From contig CAWDNS010000007.1 of assembly GCA_963803775.1 (NCBI GenBank), forward strand, positions 806,001 to 870,000: a stretch of DNA of 64,000 nucleotides, read 5' to 3'. Shown piece by piece: positions 45,562-54,882 of this stretch (position 1 is the first letter of the stretch; each line of letters begins with the position of its first letter). The stretch is from JABCZH01 sp963803775. Its GTDB lineage: Bacteria > Acidobacteriota > Terriglobia > Terriglobales > Acidobacteriaceae. The notes under the pieces were generated by a model. It was not told the origin of the DNA, searched no databases, and was given only the letters and a program-made list of their open reading frames with translations. A program made the position numbers and the translations under genes.

Positions 45562-47276
45562 CCGTGCTCAAGTTCGGCAGCTCGGTGTTGCGCTGCGAAG
45601 CTGATTTGCCCACGGCGGTTCACGAGATCTACCGCTGGGTTCGCAACGGCCACCGAGTGATCGCCGTCGTCTCAGCCATCGGAGATAGCACCGATGAACT
45701 GCTGGCGCGTGCCCACGCCTTCGGGCAAGGCACCAGTGACCACGCGGTTGCGATGCTGCTCGCGACCGGTGAAGCGACGTCGGCCGCATTACTCTCTCTG
45801 GCACTCGATCGCGCAGGCATTCCGGCGGCGATTCTTGATGAAGTCTGCCTCGGCCTCCGAACTCAGGGACCGATCCTGAATTCCGAGCCTTGCGGGGTCG
45901 ACGTGTCGGCTGTCGAGCGGGCGCTTGAAAACTCTTCAGTCGTGGTCGTGCCGGGTTTTGTCGGCCGGCAAGACGATGGAACCCTTTCCTTGCTGGGGCG
46001 CGGAGGCACCGATCTCACCGCGGTCTTCCTTGCCCATCAGCTTGCGGCTGATCGTTGCCGCCTGATCAAAGACGTTGACGGAATCTTTGAATACGATCCC
46101 GCTTCGTCGGAGAGACTGCCTCGGCGATACCGCACCCTGACTTGGGCCGAGGCTGACCAGGTCAATGGAGGAATCGTGCAGGCCAAGGCCATTCACTTCG
46201 CCGAGCGCCACGGTTTCGCCTTCGAAGTCGCCGCGCTCAATTCCGATTCGCCATCGCTGATTTGCGCTCGGCCGCCCGCATTCTACGAGGGACAGCCAGA
46301 TAGCAGGCCCTTGCGCGTCGGTCTGCTGGGCGCGGGAACCGTTGGCCTGGGCGTGTATCGGTATTTGGCTGGGCATCCGGACCAGTTTCACATCACGGGC
46401 ATCGGCGTGCGTCACCTGGAGCGCGACGACGGCACGCCCAGCGAGCTGCTCACCCCGGACCCGTGGGAGGTCGTCGATTCCGAGTGCGAACTGGTAGTGG
46501 AGCTTATCGGCGGACTTTGGCCGGCGAAGGAGCTGATCGAAGCTTCGCTGAAAGCCGGAAAACATGTCATCACCGCGAATAAGCTGGTGATTTCACACTG
46601 GGGACACGAGCTTCGCGAACTGGCCGTCCAAAACGGAGTTCAGTTGCTGTACTCGGGTGCGGTCGGCGGGGCAGTGCCCATGCTCGAGCAGGTTCGGCAA
46701 ATCGCGGAGTCGCACGGCGTCCGTGCTCTAAGCGGTGTGGTCAACGGCACTACGAACTTCATTCTCGATCGCCTGGCGGAAGGCGTGCCTCGCGACGAGG
46801 CCTTGGCCGAGGCGCAACGTCTGGGTTTCGCGGAACTTGATCCCACCACCGACCTCGACGGCAGCGATGCCGCCCACAAACTTGCGCTTCTGGCGCATGC
46901 GGCGTTCGGCAGCTGCCTGCATCCCAACCATATCGATCGCGCCGGCATTGAGCATTTCGATGCAGAGACGGTTCACAGTGCGGCCAAGTCGGGCTTGTCA
47001 GTTCGGCTGGTGGTGACCCTCGACGGCGGTGGCGATAGTGCGAAGGCTCGTGTCGAGCCGCAGTTTATTCATCGCGAGCACATCTTCGCGCAAACCCGCA
47101 ATGAAGAAAACTGTTTGGAGATTCACACTCAGACCGGAGAGACATTTCTCGTCCGGGGAAAAGGTGCGGGGCGGTGGCCCACGGCGGAGGCCGTGATGGC
47201 CGACGTCTTTGATGTGTACCGGACCGTGCGCGCCGATGTCACTGAAAACTGTTTAGCAGCAGGGAGAGTGTTATGA
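45543..47276 (+). CDS. aspartokinase-homoserine dehydrogenase fusion lacking ACT domains
   Basis: 577 aa. Residues 1-245 are an amino-acid kinase (LTVLKFGSSVLR, GEATSAALLSLAL, SLLGRGGTDLTAVFLA, VDGIFEYDP). Residues 258-575 are homoserine dehydrogenase (GLLGAGTVGLGVY; KHVITANKLVISH; VVNGTTNFILDRLAEG; DLDGSDAAHKLALLA). E. coli ThrA/MetL are about 810-820 aa with ACT domains between kinase and dehydrogenase; here only about 12 residues join them, so no regulatory ACT domain. It supplies aspartyl-phosphate and homoserine for methionine. ATG at 45543 overlaps the previous gene; its stop overlaps the next ATG (ATGA at 47273-47276). Absent allostery fits control at the leader. Confidence 0.92.
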   Translation: MRSYPLTVLKFGSSVLRCEADLPTAVHEIYRWVRNGHRVIAVVSAIGDSTDELLARAHAFGQGTSDHAVAMLLATGEATSAALLSLALDRAGIPAAILDEVCLGLRTQGPILNSEPCGVDVSAVERALENSSVVVVPGFVGRQDDGTLSLLGRGGTDLTAVFLAHQLAADRCRLIKDVDGIFEYDPASSERLPRRYRTLTWAEADQVNGGIVQAKAIHFAERHGFAFEVAALNSDSPSLICARPPAFYEGQPDSRPLRVGLLGAGTVGLGVYRYLAGHPDQFHITGIGVRHLERDDGTPSELLTPDPWEVVDSECELVVELIGGLWPAKELIEASLKAGKHVITANKLVISHWGHELRELAVQNGVQLLYSGAVGGAVPMLEQVRQIAESHGVRALSGVVNGTTNFILDRLAEGVPRDEALAEAQRLGFAELDPTTDLDGSDAAHKLALLAHAAFGSCLHPNHIDRAGIEHFDAETVHSAAKSGLSVRLVVTLDGGGDSAKARVEPQFIHREHIFAQTRNEENCLEIHTQTGETFLVRGKGAGRWPTAEAVMADVFDVYRTVRADVTENCLAAGRVL

Positions 47277-48502
47277 AATTCGCCAGCCAACTTGTCAACT
47301 TTAACCCTTGTCCGTCCGATCCTTTCAAGCCGATCGCAACGCCGATTTACCAAACCGCAACCTTTGAGCAGGAGCACGCCGACCAGTTCGGCCGGTACGA
47401 CTACTCGCGCAGTGGCAATCCCACGCGAACGGTTCTCGAAGAACAGTTGGCGCAACTGGAGAACGCACACCGAGCGTTCGCCTTTGCCAGCGGTCTGGCG
47501 GCCATCAGTTCCGTCACGCGCCTACTTTCCGCGGGAGACGAAATCCTGGCCTGCGATGACCTCTATGGTGGCACCTACCGGCTCTTCTCCAAGATCCTGA
47601 ACCGAACCGGCGTGAAAGTGCGTTATGCCGACGCCTGCGATCTGCCACGATTCGCTGCGGCAATCACGCCGAAGACGCGACTGCTCTACACCGAAACTCC
47701 AACCAATCCCTTGCTGCGGATTTGCGATATTCGCGCCCTTGCCGATCTGGCGCACGATCACGGCGCATTGCTATGCGTGGACAACAGCGCAATGTCGCCA
47801 TACTTGCAGAATCCCCTGGACCTCGGCGCCGATATCGTGGTCCACTCGGCCACCAAATTCCTTTGCGGCCACAGCGACATCACCGCCGGAGTCGTTGCAG
47901 TGCGGAGTCCGGAAATCGCAGAGCAAATCTATTTTCTCCAGAACGGTGAAGGCTCGGCGCTCGGCCCGTTTGATTCTTACTTGCTGTTACGCAGCATCAA
48001 AACCCTCAAGCTGCGTCTGGACTGCCAGCAAGCGAGCGCCCGGAAGATTGCCGGGCACTTGAACGCACACGTGGCAGTGCAGCGCGTTTACTACCCTGGA
48101 CTGCCCGAGCACGCCGGATACGATCTGCACACCCAGCAGGCGCGCGGCGCGGGTGCGGTCATTAGTTTTGCCACCGGCTCTTTCGACATTTCGCGGCAGA
48201 TCGCGGAAGCTACCCGAATCTTCCGCGTTAGCGTCAGTTTCGGAAGCGTGAATTCCTCCATCAGCTTGCCGGGATGCATGTCGCACGCCAGCATTCCGGC
48301 CGAAGTTCGAAGGGGCCGCGCCTTTGACGCCGACCTGGTCCGGTTATCGATTGGAATCGAAGACGTAGACGACTTAATCGACGATCTGGCCCAAGCCTTC
48401 GAGCAAGCAGGCGTAAAGGAAGGCGCCTTAGCAACCAGTAATGCCCGCACCGGGGGAATCATTCCTTCATCACTTCCCGATGCAAAATGTACTGAAGATT
48501 AG
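47273..48502 (+). CDS. PLP-dependent cystathionine beta-lyase/gamma-lyase-like enzyme
   Basis: 409 aa, same family as the first gene of the operon but a distinct paralogue. PLP Lys in VHSATKFLCGHSDITAGVV, substrate-phosphate region in ASGLAAISSVTRLLS, ETPTNPLLRI and DNSAMSPYLQNPLDLG. The pair synthase plus lyase would make cystathionine then homocysteine; which copy does which is not decided. ATG 47273 overlaps the dehydrogenase stop. The 3' end (stop 48502) runs 33 bp into the convergent mnmE gene, so the tail may be longer than the ancestral protein. Confidence 0.88.
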   Translation: MKFASQLVNFNPCPSDPFKPIATPIYQTATFEQEHADQFGRYDYSRSGNPTRTVLEEQLAQLENAHRAFAFASGLAAISSVTRLLSAGDEILACDDLYGGTYRLFSKILNRTGVKVRYADACDLPRFAAAITPKTRLLYTETPTNPLLRICDIRALADLAHDHGALLCVDNSAMSPYLQNPLDLGADIVVHSATKFLCGHSDITAGVVAVRSPEIAEQIYFLQNGEGSALGPFDSYLLLRSIKTLKLRLDCQQASARKIAGHLNAHVAVQRVYYPGLPEHAGYDLHTQQARGAGAVISFATGSFDISRQIAEATRIFRVSVSFGSVNSSISLPGCMSHASIPAEVRRGRAFDADLVRLSIGIEDVDDLIDDLAQAFEQAGVKEGALATSNARTGGIIPSSLPDAKCTED

Positions 48503-49825
48503 ATTGAGGATGTCGTCGCTGGTGGTCGCGCCAGTGATTTCGTCGAGCGGCCTGAGAGCATTGTAGAGATCGAGCAGTAGCATTTCGTGAGGAATGCGAT
48601 TGTTAACCGCGGATGTTGCCGCCGCCAGTCCGGCAAGTGAATCATGGACGAGGGTCTGATGACGGAGATTGGTTAGAAATCCGGCCTCCGCCTCAGCTCC
48701 AGCTTCGCCACCCACGTGGCGCAGGATTTCCTGGCGCAGTTCAGGAATGCCCGCCCCGGTGATGGCAGAGGTGCGGATGCCTGCCCCAACCCGATCTCGA
48801 ACCAGATCGCATTTGTTCTCGACCACGATCGCGGGGCGGCCGGCTACTTGATTCAGCAGTTCTGCGTCTTCCGGCGCATTCGGTTGCGTAGAGTCAATCA
48901 CCACCAAGACCAGGTCAGCGTCGGCGAGTGCCTCATGAGATTTGCGGATCCCGATGCTTTCAGCTTCGTCGAGTGCGCGGCGAATGCCGGCAGTATCCAC
49001 CAATTTCACAGGAATTCCACCGATGGCGACGGTCTCACTCACCAGGTCCCGCGTGGTACCTGGGGTTGCCGTCACGATTGCGCGCTCGCGTTCTACCAGA
49101 CAATTAAAGAGACTGGATTTGCCGACGTTGGGCCGTCCGACGATGGCGAGAGTCAGACCCTCGTGCACCAGCTTGCCATAGGCAAAGCTCGCGGCCAGTT
49201 GCTCAAGCGGAGGCTGAATGGCGGAGATACGCTGAAGAATCTGGGCGGCGGGCAGAACCGAAACGTCATCTTCGGCAAAATCAACTCCGGCCTCAAGAGT
49301 GGCAATCAGTTTGACCAAGTCTTGCTTGATGGGCTGCAAGCGGCGTGAGAGCGCGCCTTCCAACTGCTGGGCAGCAACTTTGGCCTGGTAGAGAGTTTGC
49401 GAGTCGATAAGGTCGCGGACGGCCTCGGCCTGAGTAAGATCGATGCGGCCATTAAGAAAGGCGCGCATGGTGAACTCACCAGGCTCGGCAAGGCGGGCGC
49501 CGCGGGCCAGCGCCAGCTCGACAAGGTGGCGCAAAACCACGGGTGAACCGTGGGCCGAGATTTCAACGATGTCGTCGGTGGTATAGGAATGAGGCTTGGC
49601 GAAATAAGTAACCACAACTTCGTCGATGCGCTGAACTGTTCCCTCTTGAGTATGGCCAGGTTCGATCAGCTCGCCAAAGACGGCGCTGCCGGGAGCGAGA
49701 TCGCGCTTTAGGCGCAACAAGGGGAGGGCAATTTGACGGGCTTCGGAACCCGCAATACGTACGACGCCGACGCCGCCACGTCCGGGAGGGGTGGCGATGG
49801 CCACGATAGTGTCGTCCAGATTCAC
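48470..49825 (-). CDS. mnmE: tRNA modification GTPase MnmE
   Basis: GTPase partner of MnmG in U34 tRNA modification. 451 aa. N-terminal tetrahydrofolate-binding domain (TIVAIATPPGRGGVGVVRIAG), helical domain, G domain with GRPNVGKSSLFN, TPGTTRD, DTAG and NKCD, and the invariant C-terminal FCIGK. GTG start 49825. Last gene of the rpmH-rnpA-yidD-yidC-jag-mnmE series typical of origin regions. Its end overlaps the end of the methionine operon by 33 bp. Confidence 0.96.
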   Translation of the reverse strand: MNLDDTIVAIATPPGRGGVGVVRIAGSEARQIALPLLRLKRDLAPGSAVFGELIEPGHTQEGTVQRIDEVVVTYFAKPHSYTTDDIVEISAHGSPVVLRHLVELALARGARLAEPGEFTMRAFLNGRIDLTQAEAVRDLIDSQTLYQAKVAAQQLEGALSRRLQPIKQDLVKLIATLEAGVDFAEDDVSVLPAAQILQRISAIQPPLEQLAASFAYGKLVHEGLTLAIVGRPNVGKSSLFNCLVERERAIVTATPGTTRDLVSETVAIGGIPVKLVDTAGIRRALDEAESIGIRKSHEALADADLVLVVIDSTQPNAPEDAELLNQVAGRPAIVVENKCDLVRDRVGAGIRTSAITGAGIPELRQEILRHVGGEAGAEAEAGFLTNLRHQTLVHDSLAGLAAATSAVNNRIPHEMLLLDLYNALRPLDEITGATTSDDILNLIFSTFCIGK

Positions 49826-49855
49826 GGCAAGATTGTAGCGGCAGAGAACGGAAAC

Positions 49856-50392
49856 TTACGGAATCGTCTTCCGCGTTGGCCTGCCCGCGGGCTTGTAGTC
49901 CTTAGGATAAACCACCAGGCAACGGCGGCCGCCTTCGCCCTGACTCTCCGTATGCAGGTCGGCGTGGTCGCGCAATGCCAGATGCACAATTCGACGCTCA
50001 CGAGATGACATAGGCGCAAACTCGTAAGGCGCACCGGTTTGGCGAACACGCTCGGCGGCGACTCCGGCGGCCATGCGAAGTTCTTCAAGGCGCAGCTTCC
50101 GCTGATTCATGCAGTCGAAACAGATCTTCTCGTGCTCGTTGCCGGGGAGCCGAAGCATCTCGATGGCCAGCAACTCGATTGCACGCAGCAATTCGCCACC
50201 CCGCTCCAGCAATAGGGTCGAATCGGGGCCGGCAAATTCCACCAGAATCTCGGGACGCTCCCAGTCGCGTTCATCGGGAAGCGGCGGGTCCACCGTGATC
50301 CGGTACTTAAGATGAAGACCTCCCTGGGTGACGACGCCAGTAAGGAATTCGTTGATCTTATTAGCGGCTGCGATTTTGTCGGGAATTGGCAT
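49856..50392 (-). CDS. jag: Jag/KhpB-type R3H-domain RNA-binding protein
   Basis: 178 aa, ATG 50392. KH-like region (KINEFLTGVVTQGGLHLKYRITVD) in the first half and R3H domain (VAAERVRQTGAPYEFAPMSSRERRIVHLALRDH) with the conserved Arg/His pair, then HTESQGEGGRRCLVVYP. The Jag N-terminal domain of Firmicutes is absent. Position between yidC and mnmE is the conserved one. It probably binds RNA and affects membrane protein or cell-wall synthesis, as in other bacteria. Confidence 0.9.
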   Translation of the reverse strand: MPIPDKIAAANKINEFLTGVVTQGGLHLKYRITVDPPLPDERDWERPEILVEFAGPDSTLLLERGGELLRAIELLAIEMLRLPGNEHEKICFDCMNQRKLRLEELRMAAGVAAERVRQTGAPYEFAPMSSRERRIVHLALRDHADLHTESQGEGGRRCLVVYPKDYKPAGRPTRKTIP

Positions 50393-50399
50393 AAAACGG

Positions 50400-50486
50400 C
50401 TCTTGGCTTTTAGCCTTTAGCTTTTGGCTGAGAACTTCCGAACTTGAAGTTTCAAGCCCAGAGCCAAGAGCTAATGGCTAACAGCT
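50400..50486 (+). repeat. intergenic inverted repeat between jag and yidC
   Basis: CTCTTGGCT near 50400 and AGCCAAGAG near 50463 form the outer arms; between and after are GCTTTTAGCC, TTTAGCTTTTGGCT and CTAATGGCTAACAGCTATT units. Same style as elements at 7849 and 58073. It ends in the TTATTTTT-like complement of the yidC stop region, so it might also help termination. Confidence 0.5.
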
Positions 50487-52233
50487 ATTTTTTCTCTTTC
50501 TTCCGAGCTCGCTTCAACGCGATCTCGCGCATTTCACGGCCCAGGCTGGTCCGGTTCATGATGCCCTGTTGCACGATGGCGATCAAGCTACCTTCACACC
50601 AGTAGAGACACAAGCCCGCTGCCAGTCTGTAGCTGATGAAGCCAAACATCACCGGCATCATCACGTTCAGCATTTTCTGTTGTGACGGATCCATGCCCGC
50701 CTGCGGCGTCATGCGCTGCGTGGCCAGCCCCGTAATGATAATCAAGATGGGAAGAATCAGATAAGGATCGGCAGACGACAGATCCTTAATCCAAAGCCAC
50801 GGTGCCTGACGCAAATCGAGGGCGGAACCCAGCATGGCGTAATAGGCAAACAGGAATGGCATCTGAATCAGCATGGGCAGACAGCCGCCGACCGGGCTGA
50901 CGCCCTGCTCCTTCATCAGCGCCCCAATTTCGGTATTCATCTCCTGGCGCCGCGGATCGCGCATGGTGTACTTCTTGTACTTCTCCTTGATGGCGTTCAT
51001 CTGCGGCTGAATCTTCTGCATCTTCAGCGCCGATTTCATACTGGTAATGCGCAGCGGCAGCAGCGCCAGATTGATGATCAAGGTCTGGATGACGATCGCC
51101 CAACCCCAGTTGCCGACGTATTTGTAGGTCCACTGGAGCCAAAGGAACAGAGGCCGGGCAATCACCCCAAAGAATCCAAAGTTGACCAGACCGCGTAGAT
51201 CTTGCGGGGCATCCACGATGCTGGGAACGACTACAGTTTCAAGTGTGTGCAGTTGCTTGGGGCCGACGTACAGCCGCGCCAGCGTCGGTCCCTTGGGGTT
51301 TCCCACTGCTGCGCCAAGCACATCGGCCTTGGTCGTCTCTTGGACATTGGCCTTTGCGTCCTTTGGAATATCAATGGAGTTGCGCAGGGTCACAGTGACT
51401 GCGTTTTGCGGATCATCAGGAACGAAAACAGCCGCGAAGTACTGATCGACTACACCAACCCAATTGAAAGGCCCGGGCAGCGTGGCCCCACCGCTTACAG
51501 ACTTAATCGCGAGTCGTTTGATGTCCTTATTTAGCTGATAATCGAGGCGACTAGCAGCGTATCCCGCGGGCGTGATCTCGTCTCCGAACCCGGCAGGCCA
51601 CGCAGGAAAAGCAGAGACGCTACCGCCTTTGGAAGTGACAGACGTTTCAACCTGAACTATATAGGTGTCATCAAAGTGGAAGGCTTTGCGCACCGAGATG
51701 TCAGCAGCGGCATACTCGAATGTGAGCTCCGCCGGGGCTGTCACCGTACCTGAAGATGAGGTTACATAAAGCACGGAGTTTAGTTGGTTGCGAAAGCTCT
51801 CGTCGTAGGTCCACAGGCTGAGTGGGAAACCGTATCTTTCCGCGGCGGCTTTGTTGACTAGCTCCAGCGGTGAACCCTTGTCATCTTTGAACTTCTTGAG
51901 GATCCACGATTTGACCTGCGCGCCCTTATTGGTGAAAGTGACCCGGTAGAGATCGTTCTCAATTGTGGTTTCGGATTCTGTAGACGCCTGCTTGCTGGCC
52001 GCCGTCGCAGCTCCCGCACTTTTTGGCCGTTCGACCTCAGCCGCGTTCGCGGCGGGCAAAACCGCCGGCATTTGCGCTTGAGTCTGCGGTTGCGTCTGCG
52101 TCGCCGGCGGCTGCGGATAATACTTCTTCAGCAGCGGCTGAAACAGCACAATCACCAGAAAAGTTAGCGCAAACACCAGGAGCAGACGCCGCTCCATGCC
52201 GGGTTCTTGCTGCGGATTCTGAAATTCTGCCAA
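50485..52233 (-). CDS. yidC: membrane protein insertase YidC
   Basis: 582 aa Oxa1/YidC insertase, long Gram-negative form. Helix 1 (RLLLVFALTFLVIVLFQPLL), a large periplasmic beta-sandwich with a Pro/Gln-rich linker (PPATQTQPQTQAQ), then five C-terminal helices holding the hydrophilic groove; the groove Arg lies in LALLPLRITSMKSALKM. A basic tail KRARKKEKK aids ribosome contact. TTG start at 52233 follows AAAGAAG; an alternative ATG is at 52197 (MERRLLLVF). It is the third gene after rnpA and yidD. Confidence 0.95.
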   Translation of the reverse strand: MAEFQNPQQEPGMERRLLLVFALTFLVIVLFQPLLKKYYPQPPATQTQPQTQAQMPAVLPAANAAEVERPKSAGAATAASKQASTESETTIENDLYRVTFTNKGAQVKSWILKKFKDDKGSPLELVNKAAAERYGFPLSLWTYDESFRNQLNSVLYVTSSSGTVTAPAELTFEYAAADISVRKAFHFDDTYIVQVETSVTSKGGSVSAFPAWPAGFGDEITPAGYAASRLDYQLNKDIKRLAIKSVSGGATLPGPFNWVGVVDQYFAAVFVPDDPQNAVTVTLRNSIDIPKDAKANVQETTKADVLGAAVGNPKGPTLARLYVGPKQLHTLETVVVPSIVDAPQDLRGLVNFGFFGVIARPLFLWLQWTYKYVGNWGWAIVIQTLIINLALLPLRITSMKSALKMQKIQPQMNAIKEKYKKYTMRDPRRQEMNTEIGALMKEQGVSPVGGCLPMLIQMPFLFAYYAMLGSALDLRQAPWLWIKDLSSADPYLILPILIIITGLATQRMTPQAGMDPSQQKMLNVMMPVMFGFISYRLAAGLCLYWCEGSLIAIVQQGIMNRTSLGREMREIALKRARKKEKK

Positions 52234-52244
52234 TGGCTTCTTTC

Positions 52245-52502
52245 TCAGTGACTACAGGAACTTTTCATCACGGGATCAACTCCGCCCCGGGTAAAGGGAT
52301 GACACCGCAGCACTCGCCATACCGCCATCGCTGAACCTCGCAGCGCCCCGTAACGTTCGACTGCTTCCATTGCGTACTCGGAGCAGGTCGGTACATAGCG
52401 GCATGCCGGCGGTAGCAACGGCGAGATGGCCCAGCGATATGCGCGGAGCAAGCCCAGCAAAGCTTGTTGTGAAATGCTATTCACGCGGATCCTTTTGCGC
52501 AT
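52245..52502 (-). CDS. yidD: membrane protein insertion efficiency factor YidD
   Basis: 85 aa. YidD core: LGLLRAYRWAISPLLPPACRYVPTCSEYAMEA, AVWRVLRCHPFTRGGVDPV. Start ATG 52502 lies inside the end of rnpA (26 bp overlap), as commonly seen; a GTG at VNSISQQ is another option. Amphipathic inner-membrane-associated protein helping YidC. Confidence 0.93.
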   Translation of the reverse strand: MRKRIRVNSISQQALLGLLRAYRWAISPLLPPACRYVPTCSEYAMEAVERYGALRGSAMAVWRVLRCHPFTRGGVDPVMKSSCSH

Positions 52503-52950
52503 TCTGCTTCTCCGTAAACTTCCGGACCACCTCAAACACCTGGCCAATCTCCTTACCTAGTTCGGAAAAATCAACCGTAAGCAGAGATTTCTTCGGATTG
52601 ATCACGATGTCGACAGGCGCTTGAAACTCCGGCCAATGCAAGCGAACCGCTTCTCGCAGCCGGCGTCGCGTCCGATTCCGCTGCACCGCTCCGCCAAACA
52701 ACTTGTTGCTGACGGTAAAGCCGATGCGAAATCCATCCTCCGCCTCACGCCGCCGATAGAACGCCGTCAAGTGAGGGGAAAAATGGCGCCGTCCCTGTTT
52801 GTAAGCCCGCTCGAAGTCGGCGTGCCGAAGCAGGCGGACCTCGCGGGGAAACTTCTTGCGTTTGCCGGAACCAGACACGCTTGCGTGGCTCCTGGGAGCG
52901 CCACCGCTCACGCTTCGCGATCCAAACTCAAGTTGCAGAATTCCCGCCAA
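52477..52950 (-). CDS. rnpA: ribonuclease P protein component
   Basis: Protein subunit of RNase P, matures tRNA 5' ends. Core KFPREVRLLRHADFERAYKQG, FRIGFTVSNKLFGGAVQRNRTRRRLREAVR (RNR motif) and VDIVINPKKSLL. Start is uncertain: TTG 52950 lacks a ribosome site, while GTG 52878 (VSGSGKRKKFPREV) has AGGAG ten bases upstream and gives a typical length of about 133 aa. It sits 18 bp after rpmH. Confidence 0.93.
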   Translation of the reverse strand: MAGILQLEFGSRSVSGGAPRSHASVSGSGKRKKFPREVRLLRHADFERAYKQGRRHFSPHLTAFYRRREAEDGFRIGFTVSNKLFGGAVQRNRTRRRLREAVRLHWPEFQAPVDIVINPKKSLLTVDFSELGKEIGQVFEVVRKFTEKQNAQKDPRE

Positions 52951-52968
52951 TTCCGGAAAGGAAAAACG

Positions 52969-53124
52969 CTATTCACGGAAGCCGGGCTTTACCGACACCC
53001 GCTTGCGTCCCTTGGCGCGCCGGCGCGAAATCACCGCCTGCCCCGCCTTGGTCTTCATACGCGTGCGAAAACCGTGCGTCTTCGAGCGGTGACGGCGGTT
53101 GGGTTGGAACGTGCGCTTAGGCAT
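52969..53124 (-). CDS. rpmH: 50S ribosomal protein L34
   Basis: 51 aa, start ATG 53124: MPKRTFQPNRRHRSKTHGFR, then TRMKTKAGQAVISRRRAKGR and a short tail KRVSVKPGFRE. The first 45 residues are the invariant L34 sequence. First gene of the minus-strand rpmH-rnpA-yidD-yidC-jag-mnmE unit. A promoter is likely just upstream: TTGCCC (53212-53207), 18 bp, TATACT (53188-53183) on the minus strand. Confidence 0.96.
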   Translation of the reverse strand: MPKRTFQPNRRHRSKTHGFRTRMKTKAGQAVISRRRAKGRKRVSVKPGFRE

Positions 53125-53504
53125 GAAACTTGGCTGCTCCTGACTGGATTAGTAGATGCTATGAACGCTGAGTGAAACTAAGAGTATAAATGAGGCGTGG
53201 CGGGACGGGCAAACGGCGCGCTCCAGGGCAGACCCCCTTCTGCACCACTCGCGCGGCAGTTATAAACTCGGCACTTGACAGAAGTTTCGTTTAGCAGTTG
53301 GAATCCAGTGCTGACCAAAAAACTGCCACGAAGATTTCCGCAGAGCGGAAAAAATTGTGCTACTATGCCGCCTGTTCCTGCTCATGGATATTTTTCTGGC
53401 TCCAGCGAAACCGCCTACCGTCCGGCGGTCTGAGCGGGGGATTTCCAGCACTCATAATTGAATAGCGGGCGCTGATGACGGTCAGGTTCCCGGCCGAACT
53501 TGAT
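53125..53504. other. rpmH-dnaA divergent intergenic region
   Basis: 380 bp without a gene. On the minus strand it holds the rpmH promoter candidate noted above. On the plus strand TTGACA (53275-53280) lacks a good -10. A stem ACCGCC (53410-53415)/GGCGGT (53424-53429) lies about 75 bp before dnaA. I see no TTATCCACA-type DnaA boxes here. Confidence 0.6.
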
Positions 53505-54882
53505 ATGTCAGTTCCGACTCCCAGTCTCGCTCCCAATCCGTGGTTGCGCATCCTTGAGGCGCTCGAAAAAGAAGATCAACCGGCACTCCTACGACACTTG
53601 GTTGAAACCCACCCGCTACAGCCACTCCAGCGGAGGAATTCTTTTCGTACGCGTCCCCACCGTGGAATTCCGCCACGTCGGCGACAAGTACAACGACCTC
53701 ATCCAGGAAGCGCTCGACAATCTCGGCCTGGAATACCAGGACGTGCAGTTTGTCACCCCCGAAGACGATCCCGCATCCACGCCGGTTCGCCACGATGGCG
53801 GTCTAACCGCGCACACTGCGCCGGTGGCCCATCCTTCTCAGGCTCGCTTCGACTGGGACGGTGCTGCCCAACTCAATCCCCGCTACACCTTCGATGCCTT
53901 CGTGATCGGCAGCGGCAATCAGTTTGCCCACGCGGCTTGTCAGGCCGTGGCAGAGCGTCCTTCCAAGGCATACAACCCACTCTTCCTATACGGCGGCGTC
54001 GGCATGGGCAAGACCCATCTCATGCAGGCGATAGGCCATGAGATCGCCAAGCGCATGCCGCAGTGCGCCATCTGCTACGTATCCAGCGAGAAGTTCACCA
54101 ACGAGATGATCAACTCGCTGCGCTACGATAAGATGACCAGCTTCCGCGATAAATTCCGTAACGTCGATGTGCTGCTGGTGGACGATATCCAGTTCCTCGC
54201 CCAGAAAGAGCGCACCCAGGAGGAATTCTTCCACACCTTCAATGCGCTGCATGAGTCAATGAAGCAGATCGTGATTGCCAGTGATCGTCCACCAAAAGAG
54301 CTAGCCGAGGTAGAAGATCGTTTGCGCAGCCGCTTCGAGTGGGGATTGATTGCCGACATTCAGCCACCGGATCTCGAGACCAAAGTCGCCATTCTCCAGA
54401 AGAAATCCGAGCAGGAAAAAGTCACGCTCCCAACAGACGTGGCCCTGTACATCGCCTCGAACATCCGTTCAAACGTACGCGAACTCGAGGGAGCGCTGAT
54501 CCGCTTGGTGGCGCACTCTTCCTTGATCGGCGCCGAAATTACCCTCCCCTACACCCAGCAGGTGCTCAAGAACTTCATCGATTCGCAGGCCCGCAAGGTC
54601 ACCATCGAGTCTATCCAGAAGGCAGTGGCGGAACAGTTTGGCCTGCGCCTGGTCGAGATCAAGGCCAAGAACAACTCGCGCGCCATTGTGTATCCGCGGC
54701 AGATCGCCATGTACGTGGCGAAGCACATGACGGAAGCGTCATTACCGGAGATCGGTAGGCAGTTCGGCGGCAAGCACCACACCACCGTTCTGCACTCGGT
54801 CGAAAAGATCGACCAGGCACGCAAGACCGACAAGGATTTGAACAGGCTGCTCAATAAGCTGACCGAGCAGTTGGGCGGATGA
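53505..54882 (+). CDS. dnaA: chromosomal replication initiator DnaA, one frameshift near 53,570
   Basis: Binds DnaA boxes and opens oriC. From ATG 53505 (MSVPTPSLAPNPWLRILEAL) the frame must shift at GAAAAAGAAG (about 53567-53575) into KINRHSYDTWLKPTRYSH, matching the DnaA domain I pattern; one extra base explains it. Downstream is intact: linker, AAA+ domain with Walker A GGVGMGKTHLMQAIG and DDIQFLAQKERTQEEFFH, and domain IV with signature ASLPEIGRQFGGKHHTTVLHS. About 458 aa, normal. If the shift is ignored, the frame opens at TTG 53500 and gives a wrong N-terminus. Divergent from rpmH. Confidence 0.95.

Noticed and set aside
53125..53504. Replication origin between rpmH and dnaA.
   Set aside because: No DnaA-box-like repeats seen; the dnaA-dnaN gap has better candidates.
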